This document shows, piece after piece, positions 17,728-27,012 of a stretch of DNA of 64,000 bases; the stretch's first letter is position 1, and each line of letters opens with the position of its first letter. The notes under the pieces are model-generated. The model saw nothing but the letters and a program-made list of their open reading frames with translations, was not told the origin of the DNA and searched no databases. The position numbers were made by a program, and so were the translations under genes. Source of the stretch: Chitinophaga sp. Ak27 (GTDB lineage Bacteria > Bacteroidota > Bacteroidia > Chitinophagales > Chitinophagaceae). The stretch lies in contig NZ_JABAOB010000002.1 of NCBI RefSeq assembly GCF_012726295.1, positions 310,001-374,000 of the forward strand. The letters are read 5' to 3'.

Positions 17728-18873
17728 ATGAAAAAATTGCTGACTGTAGTTGCTGTACTGGCAACCTTTGCCGTTAATGCCCAAACCAATACTTTCCCTA
17801 CAAGTGGTTCAGTAGGTATTGGAACGACTACACCGACCGCCAAATTGCAGGTGGTTGACAATGCCCGTAATTACTATGTAAATCGTGCCATTCCTGGTAG
17901 TACTACCGATAACGTGACGATTGACTACCTGTTATTGCATGAAATTTACACCAGTACACTGGTGCCAGACCAGTGTGTGATGGGGAAAATTACCGGGGTA
18001 AGAGGAAACACTGGGGCGTATAACAGGAAGTGGACAGTAGAAGTTAATACAGCTTCGGCCTATAACACCAATAAAGGCACGCTAATTAGTTATAACGAAC
18101 CTGCCAAACTGGTAACCGTTGTTTATAACGGTAAAAATTATCTCGCCGTGGAAATTGCCAAACTCGCTTCTTTATACTATTTTTCGTTTACCGGTTATGC
18201 TAATAATGAAACATTGCTATTGGTAACTGGAAGCGCTGTTAGTAACCCCCAGCCATTTATACCCACTGATGTTGTCTCTATCAGTGGCATAGCCGCTACA
18301 AGCGGCCCTAGCTGGACTACCAATGGCTGGACTAAGGCCCTTAAATTCAATAATGGCGGAGCCATTGAATTTACTTCTCTTACCCGGTCATTTGGCCTGG
18401 GTGCCACAGGTAACCAGTTGTATCTCTTTCATGCCAATGCAGATGGAACCGGTGGCTCCAATTATTTTATGATGGCAGATGGTAATAATGGCAACATGAC
18501 CATTGGCGGCAGTACTATTCCTACTAATTATAAACTCACCGTAGAAGGTACTTTGGGTGCGCGTAGGGTAAAAGTACAACAAGGCGCCTGGTCCGATTAT
18601 GTATTCCATCCCGATTACCAGCTACCATCCCTGCAGGAAGTGGAAAGTTTTGTAAAAACTAACCGCCACCTGCCAGATATCCCTTCCGAAAAAGAGGTGA
18701 AAGCAGATGGCCTCGACCTGGGTGAATTCGACAACCGCTTGCTGAAGAAAGTAGAAGAACTGACATTGTATATAATTGAACTAAATAAAACGGTAGAAGC
18801 GCTGAATAAAAAAGTGGCCACACAAGAAGAGATTATCTCGAAGCTATCTCCTGCTTTATCCGCCGCGAAGTAA
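17728..18873 (+). CDS. Exported tail-fibre-like repeat protein with C-terminal coiled coil
   Basis: A 381-residue protein with a signal peptide (MKKLLTVVAVLATFAVNAQ). It then has the SGSVGIGTTTPTAKLQV block found in Bacteroidota surface proteins related to phage tail fibres. The C-terminus has a conserved DYVFHPDYQLPSLQEVESF segment, then HLPDIPSEKEV, and a heptad-rich coiled coil (~340-380), which suggests trimer formation. No catalytic motif is visible. It has no phage neighbours, so it is a domesticated surface or adhesin-like protein. The ATG at 17722 is an alternative start. Confidence 0.7.
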   Translation: MKKLLTVVAVLATFAVNAQTNTFPTSGSVGIGTTTPTAKLQVVDNARNYYVNRAIPGSTTDNVTIDYLLLHEIYTSTLVPDQCVMGKITGVRGNTGAYNRKWTVEVNTASAYNTNKGTLISYNEPAKLVTVVYNGKNYLAVEIAKLASLYYFSFTGYANNETLLLVTGSAVSNPQPFIPTDVVSISGIAATSGPSWTTNGWTKALKFNNGGAIEFTSLTRSFGLGATGNQLYLFHANADGTGGSNYFMMADGNNGNMTIGGSTIPTNYKLTVEGTLGARRVKVQQGAWSDYVFHPDYQLPSLQEVESFVKTNRHLPDIPSEKEVKADGLDLGEFDNRLLKKVEELTLYIIELNKTVEALNKKVATQEEIISKLSPALSAAK

Positions 18874-18883
18874 TTTGTATATC

Positions 18884-18912
18884 GCCCTTCCCTCCGTTGA
18901 TGTGGGAAGGGC
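18884..18912 (+). terminator. Rho-independent terminator
   Basis: Nine-base GC-rich stem (18884-18892 with 18904-18912) followed directly by TTTTT. It ends the tail-fibre-like gene and lies between convergent genes. Confidence 0.85.
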
Positions 18913-18933
18913 TTTTTCGTATAGATTTCCCCG

Positions 18934-19767
18934 TTATTTCCCCCTTCCCATCCACAACAACGCATCCAGTATCAGCTGGTTTTGTGCTGCACTACTGAAA
19001 GACGATGATAACGTCCGGTTGCTATGATGCTCATAATCCATATCATTATGCCCCATGTTGATGTATAGCATCTTAAACCGCCGGTTTGTCCATACTACGG
19101 GATAATAGCCGCTATGCCATATTTCATGCGCCTTGGGACCGGTGCCCAGCGGGAAACTGCTGCTGTCGATTGATAACAGGATGCGGATGTTCTTATTTTT
19201 TCGCAGGTCATTGCGCCAGCGATACCACTCGTTCGGCGCGGCCGAAAAAGTATCCGGCAGGTGGCGCGTTGCCGGATGCTGATGGTCTTCTACACGCAAG
19301 GTAGCCGTTGTGGGGCGCCAGGTATTGCTCACATAGGAACCGGAGCCCAGGAACGTTTCATGATACCAATCCCAATTTTGTGGTACATCAGAGGGTGTAA
19401 GCGCAAATGCGGCAAAGTGAAAACCGATCCAGCCGCCGCCCTGTTCCATGTATCGCTGAAAAGCAGCCCTTTGAGCCAGCGCCTCCGGACGGGTATCCAG
19501 GAAAATAACGACCTGGTATTTCGACAAAAACGACGGCTCCATTAATTGCCAGTTGTTGGTGGAATCATACACGAAATGATACTGCTGGGCCATCCGGGAA
19601 AACCACTGATGCGCTTCATGTACAAAGCTGATATGAGCAGCGTCGTTTTTGGCGGTATAAAATGCGATAACCCGGAAGGAGGAAATACTATCCTGCGTAT
19701 AGCCGTTGGCGTAATACAGCAGGCCCAGCATCAGCAGGAGAATGCGTAGGTGGAATTTTAGCTTCAT
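18934..19767 (-). CDS. Exported ThuA-domain protein
   Basis: A 277-residue ThuA-like protein with an N-terminal signal peptide (hydrophobic residues ~8-24). It has the family features: a class-I amidotransferase-like fold start (FRVIAFYT), the GGGWIGFHFA turn, the WYHETFLG block and a late MLYINMGHND motif. ThuA proteins occur in sugar loci in Bacteroidota and are linked to oxidoreductive glycoside breakdown, but the reaction is uncertain. It is monocistronic and far from the ThuA-like part of the 5040-8132 lipoprotein. Confidence 0.8.
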   Translation of the reverse strand: MKLKFHLRILLLMLGLLYYANGYTQDSISSFRVIAFYTAKNDAAHISFVHEAHQWFSRMAQQYHFVYDSTNNWQLMEPSFLSKYQVVIFLDTRPEALAQRAAFQRYMEQGGGWIGFHFAAFALTPSDVPQNWDWYHETFLGSGSYVSNTWRPTTATLRVEDHQHPATRHLPDTFSAAPNEWYRWRNDLRKNKNIRILLSIDSSSFPLGTGPKAHEIWHSGYYPVVWTNRRFKMLYINMGHNDMDYEHHSNRTLSSSFSSAAQNQLILDALLWMGRGK

Positions 19768-19947
19768 ATATCCGGAGAGATAGATATCTTACTAAAATAC
19801 TCATTTCACAGCAATATTATTACAGGTGCTGCATCCTTAATTAGCGGATTTATTTGCCGCTTTGCCCCTTTGCATGACAAAACGAATTGTCGCAAGTCCC
19901 CCTTTAGAATGTCGCTTTTGCACCTGTTACCAAAACCATAGGGCGGG

Positions 19948-19955
19948 TATCTTTG
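19948..19955 (+). promoter_or_regulatory. Putative -7 element for the VOC gene at 19987
   Basis: Reads TATCTTTG, a match to TAnnTTTG, 31 bases before the start codon. No -33 element at the usual spacing. Confidence 0.4.
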
Positions 19956-19986
19956 TAAACGATCATTTACCCTAAAAACATTGGTT

Positions 19987-20463
19987 ATGCAAAAGATTGT
20001 TCCATCTCTCTGGTTTAATAATAATGCGGAAGAAGCCATCGACTTCTATACATCCATTTTTCCGGAGTCAAGGATTATAAAGAAGTCCTATTACGGCGAA
20101 GGCGCCCCCTTGCCTAAAGGCACCCTGCTGGCAGGTACGTTTCAGCTGGCAGGGCAGGAGTTTTTTGTGCTGAACGGCGGCCCCCAGTTTACCTTTACCG
20201 AGGCCATTTCGTTTACGGTGAATTGTAAAACCCAGGAAGAAGTGGATTTCTACTGGAGCCGGTTAACGGCAGATGGAGGCAAAGAAGTACAATGCGGTTG
20301 GCTGAAAGATAAATATGGTTTGTCCTGGCAAATTGTGCCCGCTATCCTCGGTGAACTGATGAGCGATAAAGACTCCGCAAAAGTAGGCAGAACAATGGCT
20401 GCCATGATGAAAATGGTAAAGCTCGATATTGCCGGCCTGAAAAAAGCATATGATGGCGAATAA
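19987..20463 (+). CDS. VOC-family protein (PhnB / 3-dmu-9_3-mt type)
   Basis: A 158-residue protein with the start MQKIVPSLWFNNNAEEAIDFY and the later CGWLKDKYGLSWQIVP block. These are typical of the small VOC-fold proteins once annotated as PhnB or 3-demethylubiquinone methyltransferase. Such proteins bind metals or small molecules, but their substrate is rarely known. The ATG at 19987 is preferred to the in-frame TTG six bases earlier. It converges with another VOC gene whose stop is one base away. Confidence 0.85.
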   Translation: MQKIVPSLWFNNNAEEAIDFYTSIFPESRIIKKSYYGEGAPLPKGTLLAGTFQLAGQEFFVLNGGPQFTFTEAISFTVNCKTQEEVDFYWSRLTADGGKEVQCGWLKDKYGLSWQIVPAILGELMSDKDSAKVGRTMAAMMKMVKLDIAGLKKAYDGE

Positions 20464-20464
20464 C

Positions 20465-20884
20465 TTATTGCCGGGAATTGCCTTCAAAATTAATCAGCCA
20501 ATGCGTACCATATTTATCTGTCAGACCTCCGAACAATGCTCCCCAAAACGTACTTTCCAACGGATGGGTAGCAACACCGTCGGTGGACAGCTTGGCGTAA
20601 AATACACGGGCTTCCCTTTCAGTACTGCAATTTAATAACAGGGAAACGGCATTGCCGGTGGTAAGCCCCGATTCGGGCACCATATCGGTTCCATTGATTA
20701 CTAATGAACCTTTCGTAAGACTCGAATGCAGGATAAGAGATCTCATACAAGCAGGTATGCTGAGGGAGGCAGGGGATTCGCCGATAGTTTGAAGGATTAA
20801 TTTTCCACCCAGACATTCTCTGTAAAAAGTCATCGCCTCCCGGCAGTTGCCGTTAAAAGTCAGGTAAGTATGGATGGTGGTCAT
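20465..20884 (-). CDS. VOC-family protein (PhnB type)
   Basis: A 139-residue member of the same broad fold as its convergent neighbour. It opens TTIHTYLTFNGNCREAMTFY and ends with FGGLTDKYGTHWLINFE, matching the PhnB-type VOC profile. The function is unknown. It starts 111 bases from the divergent GlxA-type regulator gene and may be under its control. Confidence 0.85.
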   Translation of the reverse strand: MTTIHTYLTFNGNCREAMTFYRECLGGKLILQTIGESPASLSIPACMRSLILHSSLTKGSLVINGTDMVPESGLTTGNAVSLLLNCSTEREARVFYAKLSTDGVATHPLESTFWGALFGGLTDKYGTHWLINFEGNSRQ

Positions 20885-20995
20885 TTAACCGTTTTTTTGT
20901 GTGAAATCATATTGCAAAAATCGTAACGCTGCCGCACTTTCCCAGGGGTGTTTAGCGACAATTCAAAGGCTAATTGCGGCATTAATTGTTTTATT

Positions 20996-21988
20996 ATGAT
21001 ACATGTTTCTGTCCTGGTGCCACTTGGGCATACCAGCTTAGTCAACATTGAAGGCTCCCACCAGATCTTCTCCGATGTCAATAATTTCCTGGTGGCAAAG
21101 CAAAGAGAACCCTTATTTAAAGTGCAGTTAGTGGGACTCAACTGGGAAACCAGTCAGCGCAACCGCCTGTTTACCATACAACCGGATATACTTATCACCA
21201 GTGTCGGGAAAACAGACCTGGTCATTATTCCCGCCATCCACGACGCCCCCGCTGAAGCCATCGCCCGCAACCAGGATTTTATCCCCTGGATTCGGCAACA
21301 GCATGAACGAGGTGCAGCGGTAGCCAGCCTATGCCTCGGCGCCTTCCTGCTGGCTGCCACCAACCTGCTCGATGGTAAACCCTGTGCTACACATTGGATG
21401 TTTGCCAGAGCCTTCCGGGAAATGTATCCCAAAGTACTCCTGATGGACGACCGAATCATCACGGAAGAAGACCGGCTTTACACCAGCGGCGGTGCCTACT
21501 CTTATCTCAACCTGTTATTATACCTGGTAGAAAAATACGCCGGCAGGGATATCGCCATCCTGCTGGCAAAAGCTTACGCCATCGACATCGATCGCCAAAG
21601 CCAGTCGCCCTTCATCATCTTTGAAGGTCAGAAAGCTCATAATGATGAACCCATCAGGAAAATACAGGAATATATAGAAGCCAGCTACCAGGAGAAATTC
21701 ACGGTAGACCAGCTCTCAGATATGTCGGCCATCGGCAGGCGCACCTTTGAACGGCGGTTTAAAAAATCTACCGGCAACACCGTCATGGAATACATACAGC
21801 GCATCAAAATAGAAGCCGCCAAGCGCGACTTTGAAACCAGCACCAAAAATGTGAATGAGGTGATCTACGACGTAGGATATATAGACACCAAGGCTTTCAG
21901 AACGGTGTTCAAGAAAGTAACCGGGCTTACACCACTGGAATACCGGAATAAATATAACCGCCAAATCACTAACACGGTAAATGAATAG
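20996..21988 (+). CDS. GlxA-type AraC-family regulator (DJ-1/PfpI-like plus HTH)
   Basis: A 330-residue transcription regulator. Residues ~1-190 are a DJ-1/PfpI-like sensor domain retaining the nucleophile-elbow Cys (ASLCLGAFLLAA). Residues ~220-325 are the AraC double helix-turn-helix (SAIGRRTFERRFKKSTG; YDVGYIDTKAFRTVFKK). The ATG at 20996 is chosen because the DJ-1 fold begins MIHVSVLVPLG. An SRPBCC gene starts 2 bases after its stop and a VOC gene is divergent, so these are candidate targets. A paralogue lies at 47773-48744. Confidence 0.9.
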   Translation: MIHVSVLVPLGHTSLVNIEGSHQIFSDVNNFLVAKQREPLFKVQLVGLNWETSQRNRLFTIQPDILITSVGKTDLVIIPAIHDAPAEAIARNQDFIPWIRQQHERGAAVASLCLGAFLLAATNLLDGKPCATHWMFARAFREMYPKVLLMDDRIITEEDRLYTSGGAYSYLNLLLYLVEKYAGRDIAILLAKAYAIDIDRQSQSPFIIFEGQKAHNDEPIRKIQEYIEASYQEKFTVDQLSDMSAIGRRTFERRFKKSTGNTVMEYIQRIKIEAAKRDFETSTKNVNEVIYDVGYIDTKAFRTVFKKVTGLTPLEYRNKYNRQITNTVNE

Positions 21989-21990
21989 TT

Positions 21991-22428
21991 ATGGAAAAAC
22001 TCACTTTTAAAACAACCATCAACGCCCCCCGTAACCGCGTATGGGACATACTCTGGGGCACAGACACGTACAGCGAATGGACCGCTGCCTTTGCCGCCGG
22101 CAGTAAAGCGAAAACCGACTGGCAGGAAGGCAGCAAAGTATTGTTCGTAGATGACACCAACCGGGGCATGGTGTCCAGGATTGCCGCTAAAACGCCGGGA
22201 GAATACATGTCTTTCGAACACCTGGGAGGTTTCGACAACGGCGTGGAAGATCTCGATAGCACAGAAGCAAAGGGATGGGCCGGCGCACACGAAAACTACC
22301 GCCTTACTACCGTTAATGGTATTACAGAGTTGCTGGTAGAATTGGATACGGCTGATGAATACAAAGACTATTTTCAGAAGACTTTCCCATTAGCACTGGA
22401 AAAAGTAAAGGCCCTCGCCGAACAATAA
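21991..22428 (+). CDS. SRPBCC (AHSA1/START-like) protein
   Basis: A 145-residue cytoplasmic protein with the helix-grip pattern of the SRPBCC superfamily: an N-terminal FKTTINAPRNRVWDIL strand-helix, a central DDTNRGMVSRI strand, and a C-terminal helix (FPLALEKVKALAE). Members bind hydrophobic ligands, but nothing here identifies one. It is coupled to the upstream GlxA-type regulator by a 2-base gap, so the pair probably acts in one response. Confidence 0.8.
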   Translation: MEKLTFKTTINAPRNRVWDILWGTDTYSEWTAAFAAGSKAKTDWQEGSKVLFVDDTNRGMVSRIAAKTPGEYMSFEHLGGFDNGVEDLDSTEAKGWAGAHENYRLTTVNGITELLVELDTADEYKDYFQKTFPLALEKVKALAEQ

Positions 22429-22454
22429 CCGCTCATGTAAATAATGAGATATGC

Positions 22455-22485
22455 TTTGATCGGGGATGAGCTTGCCCTATATTTG
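22455..22485 (+). promoter_or_regulatory. Bacteroidota-type promoter of the GH2 gene
   Basis: TTTG at 22455-22458 and TATATTTG at 22478-22485 are separated by exactly 19 bases, matching the Bacteroidota -33/-7 consensus. Transcription would begin near 22492, downstream of the longest open frame's start at 22444. This supports translation from ATG 22531. Confidence 0.7.
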
Positions 22486-22530
22486 CGGATATTGCAACAA
22501 AAGGTAACCACTGCTCGTAAAATATATCTC

Positions 22531-25158
22531 ATGAGATTTTGGACATCATCTACCGTGTCCTGTATGCTGCTATTCACTTTTCTGAAATTGACGGCACAGG
22601 AAAAATATGAACTCAACAGCGGATGGCAATGTAGGAACGTAGAAGGCGTCAAAGCCACGGGGCAGCAGCTCTCTGCACCCGGATACACATTGACAGACTG
22701 GATACCGGCCACCATACCGGGCACTGTGCTCACTACACTGCTCAATAATAAACAGGTACCGGACCCGCTCTACGGTATGAACAACGAAAAAATACCAGAT
22801 ATCTACCACACTGGCCGGGAGCATTATACTTATTGGTTTGTGAAAGATTTTACGGAGAAAGCACCTGCCGGCGATGCCCAGGTATGGCTGCACTTCCGGG
22901 GCGTGAATGATGGCTGCGATATTTTTCTCAACGGCCACCGTCTTACAAAAGATACTCACTATGGCGCTTACCTTCGCCAGGCTTATAACATTACCCCCTG
23001 GCTGGCTAAAGACGGACAAAACCGCCTGGCTGTAATCGTATATCCGCCCCAATTCCCGGGTAATCCTAACGGTGGACAAGGCGGCGATGGTACCATTGCC
23101 AAAAACGTAGGACCGCAATATACCGCCGGCTGGGATTGGATACAACCGATGCGCGATCGCAATACCGGCATCTGGGATAAAGTAACCATTGAAAGAACCG
23201 GCGCTATACGCATTAAGGATCCACACGTAATTACCCGGGTACCGGGCGTTCGCCAGGCCCAGGGCCCACAGTCACCCGCCATAATAGAGGTGTCTGCCGG
23301 ACTCGAAAATGCCACTGCCAAAAGCATTGCCGGTACGCTCCGGTATAAAATAGCCGGGGAAACTGTTACCAAACAAGTCACCCTCGCGCCGCACAGCACT
23401 ACCACCGTGCAAATGCCGAACCTCACACTGAAACAGCCCGCACTCTGGTGGCCAGCCGGATATGGAGACCAGCACCTCTATTCACTGCAGCTGGAATTCC
23501 TTAATAAAGGCAAAACAGACGACATACAAGCGGTGGAAGTAGGTGTACGCGAAATACAAACCTATTGGAATAACCATACCCGTAGTCGCGAAGTGGCGGT
23601 AAACGGCCAGAAAATATTCATTAAAGGTGGCAACTGGATCACCTCTGATGCTATGTTCCGCTTCAGCAAAGAACGCTACGATGCAGAAGTGCGTTTTCAC
23701 CGCGATATGAACCTCAACCTGATCCGCATATGGGGCGGTAGCTTAACGGAAAGGCCCGAGTTCTTCGAAGCCTGCGATAAGTACGGCCTGCTGGTGTTCC
23801 AGGACTTCTGGATCTCCGGCGACTGTAACGGCAGATGGCAGGACCCGCAGAAAAAAGACGATCAATGGACCCGTCGCCGCTATCCCGATAATCATTCACT
23901 CTTCCTCGAAAGTGTGGCCGACCAGGTGAAGCTGATTCGCAATTATCCTTCGCTAGCCTTCTGGTGCGGAGGAAATGAAATTACACCTCCTGCAGATATC
24001 TTTGCCGCTATGAAGGATACGATCATTCCTTCCCTGGATGGTACCCGTTACTTCTTCGATTACTCCAACTCCGACAGCATGTCGTACAATTCCATTGGTG
24101 GCAACGGCGATGGACCCTACGGTATCCAGCCTATCGCGCACTTTTGGAATGAACGCACTTTCCCGTTCAACTCAGAAGTAGGGTCAGTAGGCACCGGCGA
24201 TTATGAATCGCTGGCCAGGTTCCTGCCAGCCGAAAGCCTGGTGCCGCCAGATCGGCAAACAGGCAAGACCGATGCGGTATGGAACTATCACAAATACATT
24301 TCCTATAACAATGCCGTTGATCCCTATGGTAAAACAAATGATCTGAGAGAATGGGCCAACAAAGCGCAGCTGGTCAACTACGATCAATACCGCGCATTAA
24401 TGGAAGGCTTCAGCGCACATATGTGGGATTGGTATACCGGCGTTATCATCTGGAAAACCCAGAATCCCTGGACGGCCCTGAGAGGGCAGATGTACGATTA
24501 CTACCTCGATCCCAATGCCTGCCTCTATGGTACCCGCAAAGGCGCCGCGCCGCTGCATGTGATGTACAACCCAACAGATGGGATGGTGATGGCAGTAAAC
24601 AATACTTTCCGCTATGCCCGCGACCTGATGCTGGAGCTAAAGACTTACGACATGCAGGGCCACGATTCGCTGTTGACACAATTGTTTGTCGAAGCAGGCC
24701 CGGCTACTGTACAAAAGTTTATGTCGGTGAAACCTATGCTGGACAAGCTAAGCGAACAACAAGGCGTATTTTTTTCCCTGCGCCTGCTGAATACGCATCA
24801 ACAGGTGGTAGATGAAAACCTTTACTGGCTGCCCGATGCAAACGGCAACTATTCCGGTTTGCAACAGCTGGCCTCGGCCAACGTGTCTGTGAAGGCGGTG
24901 AAGGCCGGACCTGACAGCATCCGGGTCACGATCAGCAACCCTGCCGGCGGGCCGGTAGCCTTCTTCAACCGTATATCACTGGTAGATGCACAGCATCAGC
25001 AACGTATCCTCCCCGTGTTTTACGATGATAACTATGTGTCGGTATTACCCGGGGAACAGAAAATCATCACCATTACCGGCGCCGCCATAGGTGCCGCTCC
25101 CGGAGCGGAGATTGAAGTGTACGGACATAATGTGAAACGACAGTATATCCGCTTTTAA
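22531..25158 (+). CDS. GH2-family glycosidase, beta-mannosidase / exo-glucosaminidase type
   Basis: An exported exo-glycosidase of 875 residues. The signal peptide ends near LTAQ. The N-terminal jelly roll (LHFRGVNDGCDIFLNG), Ig-like domains and barrel follow the order of the GH2 beta-mannosidase and exo-beta-glucosaminidase branch. The predicted acid/base is Glu483 in CGGNEITPP and the nucleophile Glu549 in NSEVGSVG. Two further beta domains finish the protein. The sugar specificity (mannose, glucosamine or other) cannot be fixed. It has its own promoter and is followed by a long hairpin, so it is probably monocistronic. Confidence 0.85.
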   Translation: MRFWTSSTVSCMLLFTFLKLTAQEKYELNSGWQCRNVEGVKATGQQLSAPGYTLTDWIPATIPGTVLTTLLNNKQVPDPLYGMNNEKIPDIYHTGREHYTYWFVKDFTEKAPAGDAQVWLHFRGVNDGCDIFLNGHRLTKDTHYGAYLRQAYNITPWLAKDGQNRLAVIVYPPQFPGNPNGGQGGDGTIAKNVGPQYTAGWDWIQPMRDRNTGIWDKVTIERTGAIRIKDPHVITRVPGVRQAQGPQSPAIIEVSAGLENATAKSIAGTLRYKIAGETVTKQVTLAPHSTTTVQMPNLTLKQPALWWPAGYGDQHLYSLQLEFLNKGKTDDIQAVEVGVREIQTYWNNHTRSREVAVNGQKIFIKGGNWITSDAMFRFSKERYDAEVRFHRDMNLNLIRIWGGSLTERPEFFEACDKYGLLVFQDFWISGDCNGRWQDPQKKDDQWTRRRYPDNHSLFLESVADQVKLIRNYPSLAFWCGGNEITPPADIFAAMKDTIIPSLDGTRYFFDYSNSDSMSYNSIGGNGDGPYGIQPIAHFWNERTFPFNSEVGSVGTGDYESLARFLPAESLVPPDRQTGKTDAVWNYHKYISYNNAVDPYGKTNDLREWANKAQLVNYDQYRALMEGFSAHMWDWYTGVIIWKTQNPWTALRGQMYDYYLDPNACLYGTRKGAAPLHVMYNPTDGMVMAVNNTFRYARDLMLELKTYDMQGHDSLLTQLFVEAGPATVQKFMSVKPMLDKLSEQQGVFFSLRLLNTHQQVVDENLYWLPDANGNYSGLQQLASANVSVKAVKAGPDSIRVTISNPAGGPVAFFNRISLVDAQHQQRILPVFYDDNYVSVLPGEQKIITITGAAIGAAPGAEIEVYGHNVKRQYIRF

Positions 25159-25165
25159 CCAATAT

Positions 25166-25225
25166 GCTTTCAATACTTAGCTTTCAGAGATCCTGTGTAT
25201 TTTCTGAAAGCTAAGTACTGAAAGC
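25166..25225 (+). terminator. Very long hairpin after the GH2 gene
   Basis: A 22-base arm (25166-25187) is complementary to 25204-25225 with one mismatch, around a 16-base loop. Each arm contains two copies of the heptamer GCTTTCA or its complement. It is followed by AAAAAGCTTTTTG. It is longer than needed for a terminator and may belong to a repeated intergenic element family. Confidence 0.65.
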
Positions 25226-25286
25226 AAAAAGCTTTTTGTATATTTATTTTGTTAATCTTCTTATACCTCCTCAAACTATTCACCAG

Positions 25287-25757
25287 ATGACCACCCTACA
25301 GGATACTACCATCCGGAAACTCAATGCCCAGGAGAAAATCCCCTACGACCTGTTACTGTTAGCCGATCCCTCCGTTGTTGCTATCAATGCTTACCTCTCA
25401 TCAGGAGAGCTGTATATAATGGAACAAGACCACCAGGTGATTGGCCTCTATGTATGGGTAAAGGACGGCGACACGCTCGAAATAAAGAATATTGTAGTAC
25501 ATCCCTCTTTCCAGGGAAAAGGGTTTGGTAAAATGTTATTGCAGGACGCAACCCACCGGGGCAGGATAAGTGGCTACCACCGCCTTTGTATCGGTACCGG
25601 TAATTCCAGTATAGCCCAGTTGTACTTGTATCAGCGCCAGGGTTTCGAAATGGCCACTATTATCAAAGACTACTTTACAACAAACTACCAGGAACCCATC
25701 TACGAAAATGGCATCCAATGCAGGCATATGATTATGCTGGAAAAAAGACTAAGCTAA
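25287..25757 (+). CDS. GNAT-family N-acetyltransferase
   Basis: A 156-residue acetyltransferase. The acetyl-CoA-binding motif is VVHPSFQGKGFGKMLL, with the preceding strand LEIKNI and a later LYLYQRQGFEMA segment, as usual in GNAT proteins. The acceptor is unknown. The ATG at 25287 is preferred because upstream residues in this frame do not match the fold. The gene overlaps the convergent MscS gene by 4 bases at the stop codons. Confidence 0.85.
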   Translation: MTTLQDTTIRKLNAQEKIPYDLLLLADPSVVAINAYLSSGELYIMEQDHQVIGLYVWVKDGDTLEIKNIVVHPSFQGKGFGKMLLQDATHRGRISGYHRLCIGTGNSSIAQLYLYQRQGFEMATIIKDYFTTNYQEPIYENGIQCRHMIMLEKRLS

Positions 25758-26839
25758 GCTGAGGGGGCAGGAGGCTGCGGCTCAATAAACGCACGGGTTT
25801 TAGGCAGGCTATCCGGAAATTTTTCCTGGATATACTTTATCAGGTTTTCGCGGATATAGCAGCGCAGGTCAAACGCATTGCCGGAATTGGAGGAGCTCAT
25901 GAGCGCCCTTACTTCTATCGTCCGCTCGCTGGTATTGGTCACCTGTAAGACTTTGGCGCGCTGATCCCATAACGGCGATGCCGCCAGCAACCGGTCAAAT
26001 TCTGCCCGCAACTGATCTATTGGCACGGTGTAATCCAGGTAAAAAAATGCGGTGCCCAGCATCTCAGCACTGTTGCGGGTCCAGTTCTGGAACGGTTTCT
26101 CAATAAAATAATTAATTGGTAATATCAGCCTGCGCTGGTCCCATATATTTAATACCACATAAGTAAGGGTAATTTCTTCCACACGTCCCCATTCTCCTTC
26201 CACCACCAACACATCATCGATGCGGATCGGTTGGGTAAAGGCGATCTGGAATCCGGCCAGCAGGTTGCCCAGCGATTTCTGGGCAGCAAAACCAATGATA
26301 ATACCACCTACGCCTACGCCCGTCAGTAACCCAGCCCCCAGTTTACGCATGCTGTCGAAGCTCAGCAGGATAAAGCAGGCGGTTAAAATTAATACCAGGG
26401 AGATGGATAACTTACGTATAAACTGCAGCTGCGTACGTATCTTACGCTCTTTCAGGTTGTTAGCCTTTTTAAGATCATACGTATGATACACATAGTCCTC
26501 GAATACTTTGATAGCGCCGATAATCAGCGCAGCAAATGATAGCGTCAGCGCTATTTCCGTTATCTTACTTAATGTGGGCACAAATTTAGGCGGCACCCGC
26601 ATCATAGGAATGGCCATGTTCAGCAACAGCAAGGGCAGGAAATAATTGAATGCTTTGCCCAGCCGGTTCAGTATACTGCGCATCAGCGAAAATTCATGCT
26701 GGTCAGCTAGCGATTTACGCAAAAATAAAGACAGCAAAATTTTAATAAGCCAGCCAACGATAACGGCAATGCCCGCCAGCAGCAGGTTCCATAGCCAATC
26801 AGGCAGGTGATCCGTATTTTCTATCAATTGATTCCACAT
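25754..26839 (-). CDS. MscS-family mechanosensitive ion channel
   Basis: Small-conductance mechanosensitive channel of 361 residues. It has four or five transmembrane segments, the last being the pore helix with the signature GVGVGGIIIGFAAQKSLGNL, followed by the cytoplasmic beta domain (IRIDDVLVVEGEWGRVEEI) and the alpha/beta C-terminal region. It would release solutes on osmotic downshock. It is on the same strand as the upstream VOC and monooxygenase genes but 173 bases away, so operon membership is doubtful. Confidence 0.9.
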   Translation of the reverse strand: MWNQLIENTDHLPDWLWNLLLAGIAVIVGWLIKILLSLFLRKSLADQHEFSLMRSILNRLGKAFNYFLPLLLLNMAIPMMRVPPKFVPTLSKITEIALTLSFAALIIGAIKVFEDYVYHTYDLKKANNLKERKIRTQLQFIRKLSISLVLILTACFILLSFDSMRKLGAGLLTGVGVGGIIIGFAAQKSLGNLLAGFQIAFTQPIRIDDVLVVEGEWGRVEEITLTYVVLNIWDQRRLILPINYFIEKPFQNWTRNSAEMLGTAFFYLDYTVPIDQLRAEFDRLLAASPLWDQRAKVLQVTNTSERTIEVRALMSSSNSGNAFDLRCYIRENLIKYIQEKFPDSLPKTRAFIEPQPPAPSA

Positions 26840-27012
26840 GCGCGCCCAAGCCCAAAGATGATGCCGGTATATGCCAACTGGTACGCAACATCCGGTGAAA
26901 GTACCGCCATTACCAGCTTTCGGTCCTTGCTGTTGTCTCGTAGCAGATGCGACTGTTGCACAGCCTCCACACTTCGTCTTCCATGATTTGTGCCCGGCGG
27001 ACGCAAAAGATT

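Noticed and set aside
26824..27006. A 60-residue minus-strand frame between the MscS and VOC genes
   Set aside because: It overlaps the MscS start, has no motif, and its composition does not look like a gene; the 173-base gap is better left empty.
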